Source: Meconema thalassinum
Taxonomy: Eukaryota > Arthropoda > Insecta > Orthoptera > Tettigoniidae
Length of the DNA: 64,000 nt
Direction of reading: 5' to 3'
Assembly (NCBI GenBank): GCA_946902985.2
Contig: OX336393.1
Coordinates: 50,839,348-50,903,347 of the forward strand
Made by a program: the position numbers and the translations under genes
Shown: positions 1 through 8,861 of the stretch, in pieces
Position numbering within the stretch: position 1 is the first letter of the stretch
Layout of the letters: the number at the start of each line of letters is the position of its first letter
Notes under the pieces: generated by a model
Databases searched by the model: none
What the model saw: only the letters and a program-made list of their open reading frames with translations
Told to the model about the DNA's origin: nothing

Positions 1-1120
1 CCTAACCTAACTTAACCTAACCTTCCAGAACACGGGAACCTAACCTAACCTAACCTAACCTTCCAGAACACGGGAACCTAACCTAACCTAACTTAACCTA
101 ACCTTCCAGAACACGGGAACCTAACCTAACCTAACCTTCCAGAACACGGGAACCTAACCTAACCTAACCTAACCTAACCTTCCAGAACACGGGAACCTAA
201 CCTAACTTAACCTAACCTTCCAGAACACGGGAACCTAATCTAACCTAACCTAACCTAACCTTCCAGAACACGTTAACCTAACCTAACCTAACCTAACCTA
301 ACCTTCCAGAACACGGGAACCTAACCTAACCTAACCTAACCTTCCAGAACACGGGAACCTAACCTAACCTAACCTAACCTTCCAGAACACGGGAACCTAA
401 CCTAACCTAACCTACCTAACCTTCCTGAATACGGGAACCTAACCTAACCTTCCAGAACACGGGACCCTAATCTAACCTAAACTAACCTAACCTATACTAA
501 CCTAACCTAACCTAAACTTCCAGAACACGGGAACCTAACCTATCCTAACCTTCCAGAACACGGGAAGCTAATCTAACCTAATCTAACCTAACCTAACCTT
601 CCAGAACACGGGAACCTAACCTAACCTAACTTAACCTAACCTTCCAGAACACGGGAACCTAACCTAACCTAACCTAACCTTCCAGAACACGGGAACCTAA
701 CCTAACCTAACCTTCCAGAACACGGGAATCTAACCTAACCTAACCTAACCTAACCTTCCAGAACACGGGAACCTAACCTAACCTAACCTAACCTAACCTT
801 CCAGAACACGGGAACCTAACCTAACCTGACCTAACCTAACCTTCCAGAACACGGGAACCTAATCTAACCTAACCTAACCTAACCTTCCAGAACACGGGAA
901 CTTAACCTAACCTAACCTAACCTTCCAGAACACGGGAACCTAACCTAACGTAACCTAACCTAAATTTCCAGAACACGGGAACCTAACTTAACCTAACCTA
1001 ATCTAAGCTTCCAGAACACGGGAACCTAACCTAACCTAACCTAACCTAACCCTCCAGAACACGGGAACCTAACCTAACCTAACCTTCCAGAACACGGAAA
1101 CCTAACCTAACCTAACCTAA
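1..1120. repeat. CCTAA tandem array with 16-bp TTCCAGAACACGGGAA spacer
   Basis: Runs of 3 to 6 CCTAA units alternate with the spacer TTCCAGAACACGGGAA. About 26 spacers fall here and about 4 more after the SINE at 1121-1314. Point variants (CTTAA, TCTAA, one spacer ending CGTTAA near 270) show an ageing but homogenised array. CCTAA is the C-rich complement of the insect telomere repeat TTAGG. The regular spacer and the LINE sequence directly inside argue for a subtelomeric or interstitial satellite rather than a functional telomere, but the array runs off the window edge, so its full size is unknown. Confidence 0.9.
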
Positions 1121-1314
1121 GTGGGGCGTAGTGGCGCAGCGGTCATGCTTTATGCCTCTCACCAAGGCGGACCGGGTTCGATTCCCGGTCACTGCATGTG
1201 AGATTTTCGAAGTGAAATGCCATGTCCTGTGGTTCGGATTCCACGTAAAAAGGAGGTCCCGTGGCTCATGATCGCGAGATTAACGGTCACGTTAAACTAC
1301 AAGCTTCCTTTTCC
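1121..1314 (+). mobile_element. SINE-b, tRNA-derived, inserted in the CCTAA array
   Basis: A tRNA-like head has box A near 1132 (TGGCGCAGCGGTC) and box B at 1175-1185 (GGTTCGATTCC), followed by a short unrelated body and a CTTCC-type tail near 1304-1314. CCTAA repeats flank both sides, so it inserted into the array; a target duplication cannot be told apart from the array unit. The last 45 bases of the body match the truncated copy at 46934-47012, which has a longer (CTTC)n tail, so this is a family rather than a single tRNA relic. Confidence 0.8.
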
Positions 1315-1503
1315 TTAACCTAACCTAACCTAACCTAACCTTCCAGAACACGGGAACCTAACCTAATCTAACCTAACCTTCCAGAACACGGGAACCTAAC
1401 CTAACCTAACCTAGCCTAACCTAACCTTCCAGAACACGGGAACCTTACCTAACCTAACCTAACCTTCCAGAACACGGGAACCTAACCTATCCTAACCTAA
1501 CCC
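1315..1503. repeat. CCTAA/16-mer array, continued
   Basis: This is the same CCTAA and TTCCAGAACACGGGAA pattern as 1-1120, with about four spacers, resuming directly after the SINE. It ends in a diverged unit near 1500, followed by about 70 bases of ordinary sequence. Confidence 0.88.
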
Positions 1504-1572
1504 AAGATTTCTGGTTGCAGAGTCACACAGCTTCCCCCAAATAATGAATGGTGACTCAAAGGATGTTGAAGC

Positions 1573-1580
1573 ATTATTAA

Positions 1581-1638
<58 letters not shown>

Positions 1639-1643
1639 TATTT
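1573..1643. repeat. (ATT)n microsatellite, 3' tail of LINE-a
   Basis: This is an almost pure ATT run of about 65 bp. It sits directly after the 3' end of the minus-strand LINE at 1644-3387, where a LINE's microsatellite tail is expected. The next strand-sense sequence reads as the LINE's short 3' UTR. Confidence 0.85.
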
Positions 1644-3387
1644 ACGCGTTAATTCCCGTATAGGAGAGCGATTAAACTTGATAACATGATGTCATTTGGA
1701 GGTGTGTCTCCTCCGCTCCTCCCAAAAACTCTTCATTCTCGCGGAATGCTCCCTCTTCCTCTCATCCGTCCACTTTTTCCCAGGTTGTCGTAATGATCTT
1801 GGTTCGAACTTAACATTCGCGATTTTCGTCTGGCACTCAGTTCGGTCTTCGAAATTTTGTATAATTATTACCAGTAAGTCTCTCTGTACCTCTTAAAGCC
1901 ATTCTGTGCCGCATTTGCTCTGCGTTATGACACCGAGTAGTTTCTTGGGCAATCTGGGGGTGGCCATCCTGTGGATGTGAGTGTAAAATTTGGCTCTGCG
2001 TTTTCTAATTTCGTCTGTTATTGTTATGGTGTTTTGATAGAGTTCAGTACTAGGTCTCTTCATCCACATGCCGTTTCTGTTGATTGCTCCGTAGATCTTC
2101 CGGAGAATTTTTCGTTCCTGCTTTTCCAGTTCCCTAATCTTGGAATGACCATCGATTACCATTGTTTCAGCAGCATACGTTGCTTCTGGAAGAATAATTG
2201 TTTTATAATGTCATAATTTGGCGTTTGTCGAAATGCATTTCTTGTTGTAATGGGCCCACGTTAGCCTGTAGGCCTTCTGGAGCATAGTGATTCCGTCTTC
2301 ATTGGCGATTCGATTAAGTCCTGAGGGCTGTATAATTTCGCCAAGGTATTTAAAACTGCAGACTTGTGCAATTTTACCGTATTTGGTGTTTAAAGGGGAT
2401 TTATTTTCTGGCCTTCTCTCCATATATTTGGTCTTGTCGTGAGATATATGTAATCCGGTCTTTTGTGCAATCTCATGGAGATTTTCCACTGCGTAAGTCG
2501 CTTCCGATCTGTTGTCTGCGACAATAGCAATATCGTCCGCGAAAGCGAGACATTTTACTTTAGTTCTGTTCTCTTTTTTATACCGATTTGAATGCCCTTT
2601 ACAAGAGGTTCCCATTCCCTAATTATCCTCTCCAGAAGCATATTGAAGAGGATTGGTGGTAGTCCATTTCCCTATGTCGGACTCCAGTCTTGATTTCGAA
2701 GGCCTCTGATATTTCGCCCATGAATTTCACTTTGGATATTGTTCTTGTAAGAGTCTGTTCTATGATTTTGCGTGTCTTACGATCGATCCGAAATTCTTCC
2801 ATGATTTTAAAGAGTGTGTCACGGTCAACAGAGTCGTATGCTTTTCTGAAGTCGATGAATGCAATCACGGTATTTCTACATTTCCTCATTTGTAAGATCG
2901 TCTTTAGGCACCAGATCTGTTCAGCACACGATCGCCATTTTCTGAATCCAGCCTGGTAGTCACCAATGAGTGAATCCATTTGGGGCTCTAACCTGTTCAG
3001 AAGTGCTGTGAAAAGGATTTTATAAGCAACCGGGAGCAGGGAAATTCCTCTATAATCGTTGATGTCCGTCTTGTCGCCCTTTTTGTGCAACGGGTGAATC
3101 AAAGCGCATTTCCAGTAATCTGGTAATTGCTCCGTTTTCCAAATATCTGAAATTATGGAATGGAGTTTCCGCGTCAGTGTGGGATCATTCAGTTTCCAGA
3201 GTTCAGCAATGATCCCATCTTCCCCTGGTGCTTTGTTGTTTTTGAATTGTTGGATTATCTCCGTAATTTCATCAATGTCGGGGGCTTGCGAGTCCAAATG
3301 TATGAATACCAGAGGAGATAAGTCAAGTTTTACTAGAGGTGGTTCACAGTTAAGAAGAGAGTTGAAATATTGGGCTAATAGTTTGCA
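1644..3387 (-). pseudogene. LINE-a reverse transcriptase half (non-LTR retrotransposon, RTE-like), decayed
   Basis: This is the RT and C-terminal part of a non-LTR retrotransposon that copied itself by target-primed reverse transcription. Reading leftwards, 2623-3387 holds the fingers and palm with PLHKKGDKTDINDYRGISLLP and the catalytic aspartate in FIDFRKAYD. A frameshift near 2670 falls in the QGDG box, and the frame resumes as LPPILFNMLLE. The palm motif AFADDIAIVAD lies at 2211-2615. An in-frame stop at 2211-2213 is followed by the C-terminal stretch (AAET, IRELEKQERKILRKIYGA), and a second stop at 1893-1895 precedes the basic tail KKWTDERKREHSARMK near 1700. Its 5' half lies at 8862-10495; the Penelope composite separates the two. 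The clade is inferred from overall feel; a phylogeny would be needed to fix it. Confidence 0.88.
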
Positions 3388-3399
3388 ATTATTTTTGGA

Positions 3400-4246
3400 C
3401 ATTGTGGTGTTTGAAGCCATATTTTCAGTGTTGCCTTAGTAAACAAGAGTTTAGTGCTTTTCAGTCGGTCAACACGAATGTACCCAAAAGAGATGGGTTA
3501 TGCCCTAATCCTGAAATAAATTACATGAGATTAATAAAACACTAGGATGACCAGTTTCGATCGTCAAGCGATCATCATCAGATCCAATACACTTAGGCTA
3601 TAAAATCTATGTTTGAAATACAGGTGAAAATATTTACAATATGTACAATTATTTAGTTGCAGTATTGGTACTGCAACTGTCAGTGTATGCTAAATGCAGT
3701 ATATATGTTAGGTGAAATGCTAAATGGTGATGGCTATCCGGAGATTGTACTTTAGAGAGATTATATGGTTGTAAACTATGGTTAAACTATACAATTTTAG
3801 GCTAACTACTTATCTGATTGTCTTCCGTACTACAGCTATTCGCAGTTTCCGTGCTCACTTGAACTCGCTGTGCGGCCGACTGCGGTGGTTATCTTAACGA
3901 CTGGTTTTTCCCTGCCTTCCCCCCCTGTCCCTACGTGCTGTGGGGAGTGATCGCGATGTGTTTATGTGAGGTGTTGCCAACCTAGATAAGATGTATGTTA
4001 TTGAATGAGGTGGATCTACAACTATTAAAGACCGTGGATTAGTCCTCGCCACGCGTGGAGCATAACCCATTCGAACTAAGCGTTGACGGTCTTATGAGGA
4101 CGTCCCGGCACCTTTAATACTGCCTCTAATATGGGCCTTGGTTTATTGCAGAAGAAAAAGTACATCGTACACCTGATCCAGATAACATTTACCTATTAAA
4201 AACCCCCTAATTACCCCCTTTTTTTTTATCTAGCTTGGCTGTGTCG
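3400..4246 (-). repeat. Penelope pseudo-LTR copy 1 (direct)
   Basis: It matches 6677-7542 with a constant offset of 3277 over most of its length; the main difference is a shorter T-run near 4218. Its left end (3400) corresponds to position 6677, inside the start of the ORF, so seven codons (MASNTTM) of the following ORF copy remain. This end carries the MASNTTM start into the LINE-a reading frame, so the apparent start there is Penelope sequence. It contains the hammerhead motif at 3545-3585. Confidence 0.88.
3545..3585 (-). ncRNA. Hammerhead ribozyme motif (type I, minimal) in pseudo-LTR 1
   Basis: On the minus strand the order is helix I strand GGAT, core CTGATGA, an unpaired T, helix II GATCG/CGATC with a 5-nt loop, GAAA, a two-pair helix III (A-U, C-G) with a TG loop, GTC, and helix I partner ATCC. 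Cleavage would follow GTC. Hammerheads of this compact kind are established in Penelope-like element pseudo-LTRs. The extra T between the core and helix II departs from the textbook core and may lower activity. Confidence 0.7.
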
Positions 4247-6697
4247 CTAAATTGAGTTTTGTTTCCGACAGGGTGTGTTTTTTAGTAGCGTGAAGAGGGG
4301 TGAGCTCTCCATGAACGTGTGTTCATTTAGATTGTTGGGATTGTTTCGTTTGGCTAGGTGTATCTCGATTGCTTCCTTTATGTCAAGAGCTCTGCCTTTC
4401 GATTCGTGATGGATTATTTTAAGGTCCGACTCTATGTTGGTAAAGCTATGCCCTGCGTCACACATATGTTCGCACACGGCTGAATGTGTTCCGTATCTTA
4501 TCGCATTTCTATGTTCATTATAACGTGTGTCTACTCGCCTTCCACTCTGCCCGATGTAATTAGCTTGACAATCGGTGTCTTGGCACGTTATAGAATATAC
4601 CCCTGACCTTGAATACGGGTCACGTTTATTTAGATTACTATTTAGGAGGTGCCTAGCGGTTGTGTTTTTCGTTGTGAAAGCTATCTTTATGTCTTGCTTT
4701 TTGAATAGGTTAGTGATTTTATATGTATTCGCATTCACATAGTTGAAACGCACAAATTTTTTCTCATTACTGTCCGGTTTGGGAATCGTTTTATCTTTAT
4801 TTTTATGTTTGGCTATAATTTGATTTATTTTGCTTGGCGAGAAGTTGTTTTCCCTTGCTATTTGCATAATAGTTCTTATTTCCTTATTATAGTTGTCTTT
4901 TGACATGGGTATGTTTAAAGCCCTGTGCACCATTGAATTGAAACCCGCTAGTTTGTGCGTACTGGGGTGATTAGACTGATTGTCGATTGCATGCGAGGTT
5001 TGTGTTGCTTTCCGGAATATGGAATATGAAAGGTCGTTGTCTTTACGTTCAATAGTTATATCGAGATAATTTATTTTCCGGTCTATTTCGGATTCCTTAG
5101 TGAATTTGATAGAATGGTGAAGGCTATTAATGGATTGGAGAATTGTTTCTTCGCTAGTTAGTTCAGTATCGTAGATGCAAATTACATCATCTACGTATCT
5201 TTTCCATATTACTATTCCCTTTGTTGAAGTCTTTTCTAAGAACGCATTTTCTAGTGCATTGATGAAGATGTCAGCGATTAACCCACTTAGTGGCGATCCC
5301 ATTGCTAGGCCTTCTCTCTGTGTGTATATTTTATTGTCGAATTGAAACACGTTTTGGGTGAGAACGACCCTCAGTAATCTCACAATCTCTTCAATTTCTT
5401 TTGCCGAATTGTTGGATTTTAAGTTGTTTTCGATAGTGTTGATTGCTTCAATAATCGGAATATTGGTGTACATGTTAGTTACGTCGAAGGATACTAGCCT
5501 GAAGCTAGGTTTCATTTGTAGGGTGTTCAATGCTGTTACTAGTTCTGTTGTGTTCTTTACAGAGTTGTTTTTGTCGTTGGAAAGACGGCATTTTAAGATT
5601 TTTAGTAACTCTTTGCTGATTTTGTAATTAGGGGCATTCCTACAATTGACTATTGGTCTCATTGGGCATTCCTTTTTGTGTATTTTTGGTTGTCCCCTCA
5701 ATGACGGTATTTTCGGGTTCATGTTTATTAGTTTTGATTTTTCGGCTTTGGTCAGTATGTATTCTGTTTCTTTTAGCGCACTTTTTATTTGTTTTTGGAA
5801 TTTGTTGGTGGGGTCTTTTGTTAATTCCTTGATTTCGTTGTTGTTTAGGAATTCGACTGTTTTTTCAATGTATTCTGTTTTGTTCAAAATTACTGTAGTG
5901 TTTCCCTTATCTGCTTTTGTGATGATTAAGTCATGTTCTTTTATTTTTTGTTTCAACGACTTTATTTCTTTGATTTGTTTGTTGTTTTGAATGTTATTGC
6001 TATCGCCCTCTCGTTTGAGGATTTTTTTGGCTTCGTTGGTGGCGAGATTTTTGGTTAATTCCCTGTCTTCTGCTGGGAGCTTGTGACTGGCTATCTCAAT
6101 ATCTGTGATTAACTGTTTTATATTGTGGTTCGTGTGTGCGTCTGTGCAGTTGTATTTCAAACCTTTGTCTAACATATTCATTTCACCTTGAGAAAAGGTT
6201 ACGTTCGTTCTGTTGTTTACTCTGCTGTGGAAATTGAATTCATTGTTATTCGTGTGTTGTTCGTTAGATTGATGGTTCTGTGTTTCTCCTAGTTTTCTTA
6301 ATTTATTTTCTAGCGTTTCATGCTTCCTCGTTGCTCTGATTTTGATGGTGTCATGTAGGTGTTCGGTGAAGCTGTCCCATTGGGCTGCGTGCCAGAAATT
6401 ACTTAGTTGCAATTGAATGTCGTATAATTGTTGGTTAATTTTTTGCTTTCTTATGTATGCAAATCTTAATTCGTTTTTTATCCAAAGCGCTTTGGCTTGT
6501 TTAGTTGAAATGATCGAGGCTGGTGTGTTCGGTACGGTTTTAATTGGTACGTATTTAGGGGTGAGGTTTAGTTCTATACATTTTTTGTTGAACCAAATTG
6601 ACTTGTCTAAATTCATGAGTTTAAGCCTGAGTGATTTGAATTTCTTGGCTTCACGATTTGCCTGACTAGCCGTGAACATTGTGGTGTTTGAAGCCAT
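4247..6697 (-). CDS. Penelope-like RT with C-terminal GIY-YIG endonuclease, 816 aa, open
   Basis: This is the single protein of a Penelope-like retroelement: it reverse-transcribes element RNA and nicks target DNA. RT motif A is FDVTNMY (D about residue 405), the next block is REGLAMGSPLSG, and motif C is YVDD at residues 501-504, followed by NYLDI. The endonuclease has GVY near 699 and YIG near 714, with a cysteine pair CQDTDC between them and a Cys/His cluster CEHMCDAGH after. This zinc-finger-like insertion is typical of Penelope-type GIY-YIG domains. The length is in the normal family range and no stop or frameshift breaks it. The start at 6697 (MASNTTM) is the first Met after the pseudo-LTR; MASNTTM also begins the truncated copy at 3420. 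It may be intact, but activity is not shown. Confidence 0.93.
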   Translation of the reverse strand: MASNTTMFTASQANREAKKFKSLRLKLMNLDKSIWFNKKCIELNLTPKYVPIKTVPNTPASIISTKQAKALWIKNELRFAYIRKQKINQQLYDIQLQLSNFWHAAQWDSFTEHLHDTIKIRATRKHETLENKLRKLGETQNHQSNEQHTNNNEFNFHSRVNNRTNVTFSQGEMNMLDKGLKYNCTDAHTNHNIKQLITDIEIASHKLPAEDRELTKNLATNEAKKILKREGDSNNIQNNKQIKEIKSLKQKIKEHDLIITKADKGNTTVILNKTEYIEKTVEFLNNNEIKELTKDPTNKFQKQIKSALKETEYILTKAEKSKLINMNPKIPSLRGQPKIHKKECPMRPIVNCRNAPNYKISKELLKILKCRLSNDKNNSVKNTTELVTALNTLQMKPSFRLVSFDVTNMYTNIPIIEAINTIENNLKSNNSAKEIEEIVRLLRVVLTQNVFQFDNKIYTQREGLAMGSPLSGLIADIFINALENAFLEKTSTKGIVIWKRYVDDVICIYDTELTSEETILQSINSLHHSIKFTKESEIDRKINYLDITIERKDNDLSYSIFRKATQTSHAIDNQSNHPSTHKLAGFNSMVHRALNIPMSKDNYNKEIRTIMQIARENNFSPSKINQIIAKHKNKDKTIPKPDSNEKKFVRFNYVNANTYKITNLFKKQDIKIAFTTKNTTARHLLNSNLNKRDPYSRSGVYSITCQDTDCQANYIGQSGRRVDTRYNEHRNAIRYGTHSAVCEHMCDAGHSFTNIESDLKIIHHESKGRALDIKEAIEIHLAKRNNPNNLNEHTFMESSPLFTLLKNTPCRKQNSI

Positions 6698-7542
6698 ATT
6701 TTCAGTGTTGCCTTAGTAAACAAGAGTTTAGTGCTTTTCAGTCGGTCAACACGAATGTACCCAAAAGAGATGGGTTATGCCCTAATCCTGAAATAAATTA
6801 CATGAGATTAATAAAACACTAGGATGACCAGTTTCGATCGTCAAGCGATCATCATCAGATCCAATACACTTAGGCTATAAAATCTATGTTTGAAATACAG
6901 GTGAAAATATTTACAATATGTACAATTATTTAGTTGCAGTATTGGTACTGCAACTGTCAGTGTATGCTAAATGCAGTATATATGTTAGGTGAAATGCTAA
7001 ATGGTGATGGCTATCCGGAGATTGTACTTTAGAGAGATTATATGGTTGTAAACTATGGTTAAACTATACAATTTTAGGCTAACTACTTATCTGATTGTCT
7101 TCCGTACTACAGCTATTCGCAGTTTCCGTGCTCACTTGAACTCGCTGTGCGGCCGACTGCGGTGGTTATCTTAACGACTGGTTTTTCCCTGCCTTCCCCC
7201 CCTGTCCCTACGTGCTGTGGGGAGTGATCGCGATGTGTTTATGTGAGGTGTTGCCAACCTAGATAAGATGTATGTTATTGAATGAGGTGGATCTACAACT
7301 ATTAAAGACCGTGGATTAGTCCTCGCCACGCGTGGAGCATAACCCATTCGAACTAAGCGTTGACGGTCTTATGAGGACGTCCCGGCACCTTTAATACTGC
7401 CTCTAATATGGGCCTTGGTTTATTGCAGAAGAAAAAGTACATCGTACACCTGATCCAGATAACATTTACCTATTAAAAACCCCCTAATTTCCCCCCTTTT
7501 TTTTTTTTTTTTTTTTTTTTTTTATCTAGCTTGGCTGTGTCG
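6698..7542 (-). repeat. Penelope pseudo-LTR copy 2 (direct, upstream of the ORF)
   Basis: This direct copy of 3400-4246 lies immediately upstream of the complete ORF, so it probably supplies its promoter and 5' UTR. It has a T-run of about 30 at 7497-7523, against about 10 in copy 1, showing slippage since the copies formed. It carries a second hammerhead motif at 6822-6862. Confidence 0.88.
6822..6862 (-). ncRNA. Hammerhead ribozyme motif in pseudo-LTR 2
   Basis: It is identical in core and helices to the motif at 3545-3585 (offset 3277) and lies on the ORF strand, upstream of the ORF start at 6697. With the copy at 3545-3585 it would bracket one full unit, so self-cleavage of a tandem transcript would release unit-length RNA. 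That is an inference. Confidence 0.7.
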
Positions 7543-8079
7543 CTAAATTGAGTTTTGTTTCCGACAGGGTGTGTTTTTTAGTAGCGTGAAGAGGGGTGAG
7601 CTCTCCATGAACGTGTGTTCATTTAGATTGTTGGGATTGTTTCGTTTGGCTAGGTGTATCTCGATTGCTTCCTTTATGTCAAGAGCTCTGCCTTTCGATT
7701 CGTGATGGATTATTTTAAGGTCCGACTCTATGTTGGTAAAGCTATGCCCTGCGTCACACATATGTTCGCACACGGCTGAATGTGTTCCGTATCTTATCGC
7801 ATTTCTATGTTCATTATAACGTGTGTCTACTCGCCTTCCACTCTGCCCGATGTAATTAGCTTGACAATCGGTGTCTTGGCACGTTATAGAATATACCCCT
7901 GACCTTGAATACGGGTCACGTTTATTTAGATTACTATTTAGGAGGTGCCTAGCGGTTGTGTTTTTCGTTGTGAAAGCTATCTTTATGCCTTGCTTTTTGA
8001 ATAGGTTAGTGATTTTATATGTATTCGCATTCACATAGTTGAAACGCGCAAATTTTTTCTCATTACTGTCCGGTTTGGG
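7543..8079 (-). pseudogene. Penelope ORF C-terminal fragment (GIY-YIG domain)
   Basis: This 5'-truncated copy of the 816-aa ORF is open from about residue 640 to the natural stop at 7543 and keeps GVYSI, YIGQSGRR and the C-terminus. It differs from the complete copy by a few substitutions (for example DIK to GIK, and ACA to GCA near 8047). It breaks at 8079-8082, inside the sequence GGGAA, where the inverted pseudo-LTR begins. That short shared sequence suggests template switching or joining by microhomology. Confidence 0.9.
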
Positions 8080-8849
8080 AAATTAGGGGGTTTTTAATAG
8101 GTAAATGTTATCTGGATCAGGTGTACGATGTACTTTTTCTTCTGCAATAAACCAAGGCCCATATTAGAGGCAGTATTAAAGGTGCCGGGACGTCCTCATA
8201 AGACCGTCAACGCTTAGTTCGAATGGGTTATGCTCCACGCGTGGCGAGGACTAATCCACGGTCTTTAATAGTTGTAGATCCACCTCATTCAATAACATAC
8301 ATCTTATCTAGGTTGGCAACACCTCACATAAACACATCGCGATCACTCCCCACAGCACGTAGGGACAGGGGGGGAAGGCAGGGAAAAACCAGTCGTTAAG
8401 ATAACCACCGCAGTCGGCCGCACAGCGAGTTCAAGTGAGCACGGAAACTGCGAATAGCTGTAGTACGGAAGACAATCAGATAAGTAGTTAGCCTAAAATT
8501 GTATAGTTTAACCATAGTTTACAACCATATAATCTCTCTAAAGTACAATCTCCGGATAGCCATCACCATTTAGCATTTCACCTAACATATATACTGCATT
8601 TAGCATACACTGACAGTTGCAGTACCAATACTGCAACTAAATAATTGTACATATTGTAAATATTTTCACCTGTATTTCAAACATAGATTTTATAGCCTAA
8701 GTGTATTGGATCTGATGATGATCGCTTGACGATCGAAACTGGTCATCCTAGTGTTTTATTAATCTCATGTAATTTATTTCAGGATTAGGGCATAACCCAT
8801 CTCTTTTGGGTACATTCGTGTTGACCGACTGAAAAGCACTAAACTCTTG
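8080..8849 (+). repeat. Penelope pseudo-LTR copy 3 (inverted)
   Basis: It is the reverse complement of about 6720-7490, in opposite orientation to the other two copies, and forms the right end of the insertion. It lacks the T-run and the ORF-start segment. It ends at the TSD at 8850-8861, beyond which LINE-a resumes. Confidence 0.9.
8708..8748 (+). ncRNA. Hammerhead ribozyme motif in inverted pseudo-LTR 3
   Basis: Helix I is 8708-8711 with 8745-8748, the core CTGATGA 8712-8718, the bulged T 8719, helix II 8720-8724 with 8730-8734, GAAA 8735-8738, and the two-pair helix III closes on GTC at 8742-8744. It has the same sequence as the other two copies but lies on the plus strand, so only plus-strand transcripts could fold it. 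Confidence 0.68.
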
Positions 8850-8861
8850 ATTATTTTTGGA

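Larger units (their letters stand above)
3400..8849 (-). mobile_element. Penelope-like element composite inserted in LINE-a
   Basis: A 5450-bp insertion is bounded by the 12-bp duplication ATTATTTTTGGA (3388-3399 and 8850-8861). LINE-a sequence continues on both sides. Read on the minus strand it holds an inverted pseudo-LTR (8849-8080), a 5'-truncated ORF fragment (8079-7543), a direct pseudo-LTR (7542-6698), a complete ORF (6697-4247) and a second direct pseudo-LTR that stops seven codons into the next ORF copy (4246-3400). This is a partial head-to-tail tandem with an inverted terminal piece, the arrangement known for Penelope of Drosophila virilis. Repeated parts look nearly identical by eye, which suggests one recent event. 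Confidence 0.9.

Noticed and set aside
4070..4120. Second ribozyme-like motif CTTATGAGGACGTC in the pseudo-LTR
   Set aside because: It lacks CTGATGA and GAAA. The complete motif is at 3545-3585.
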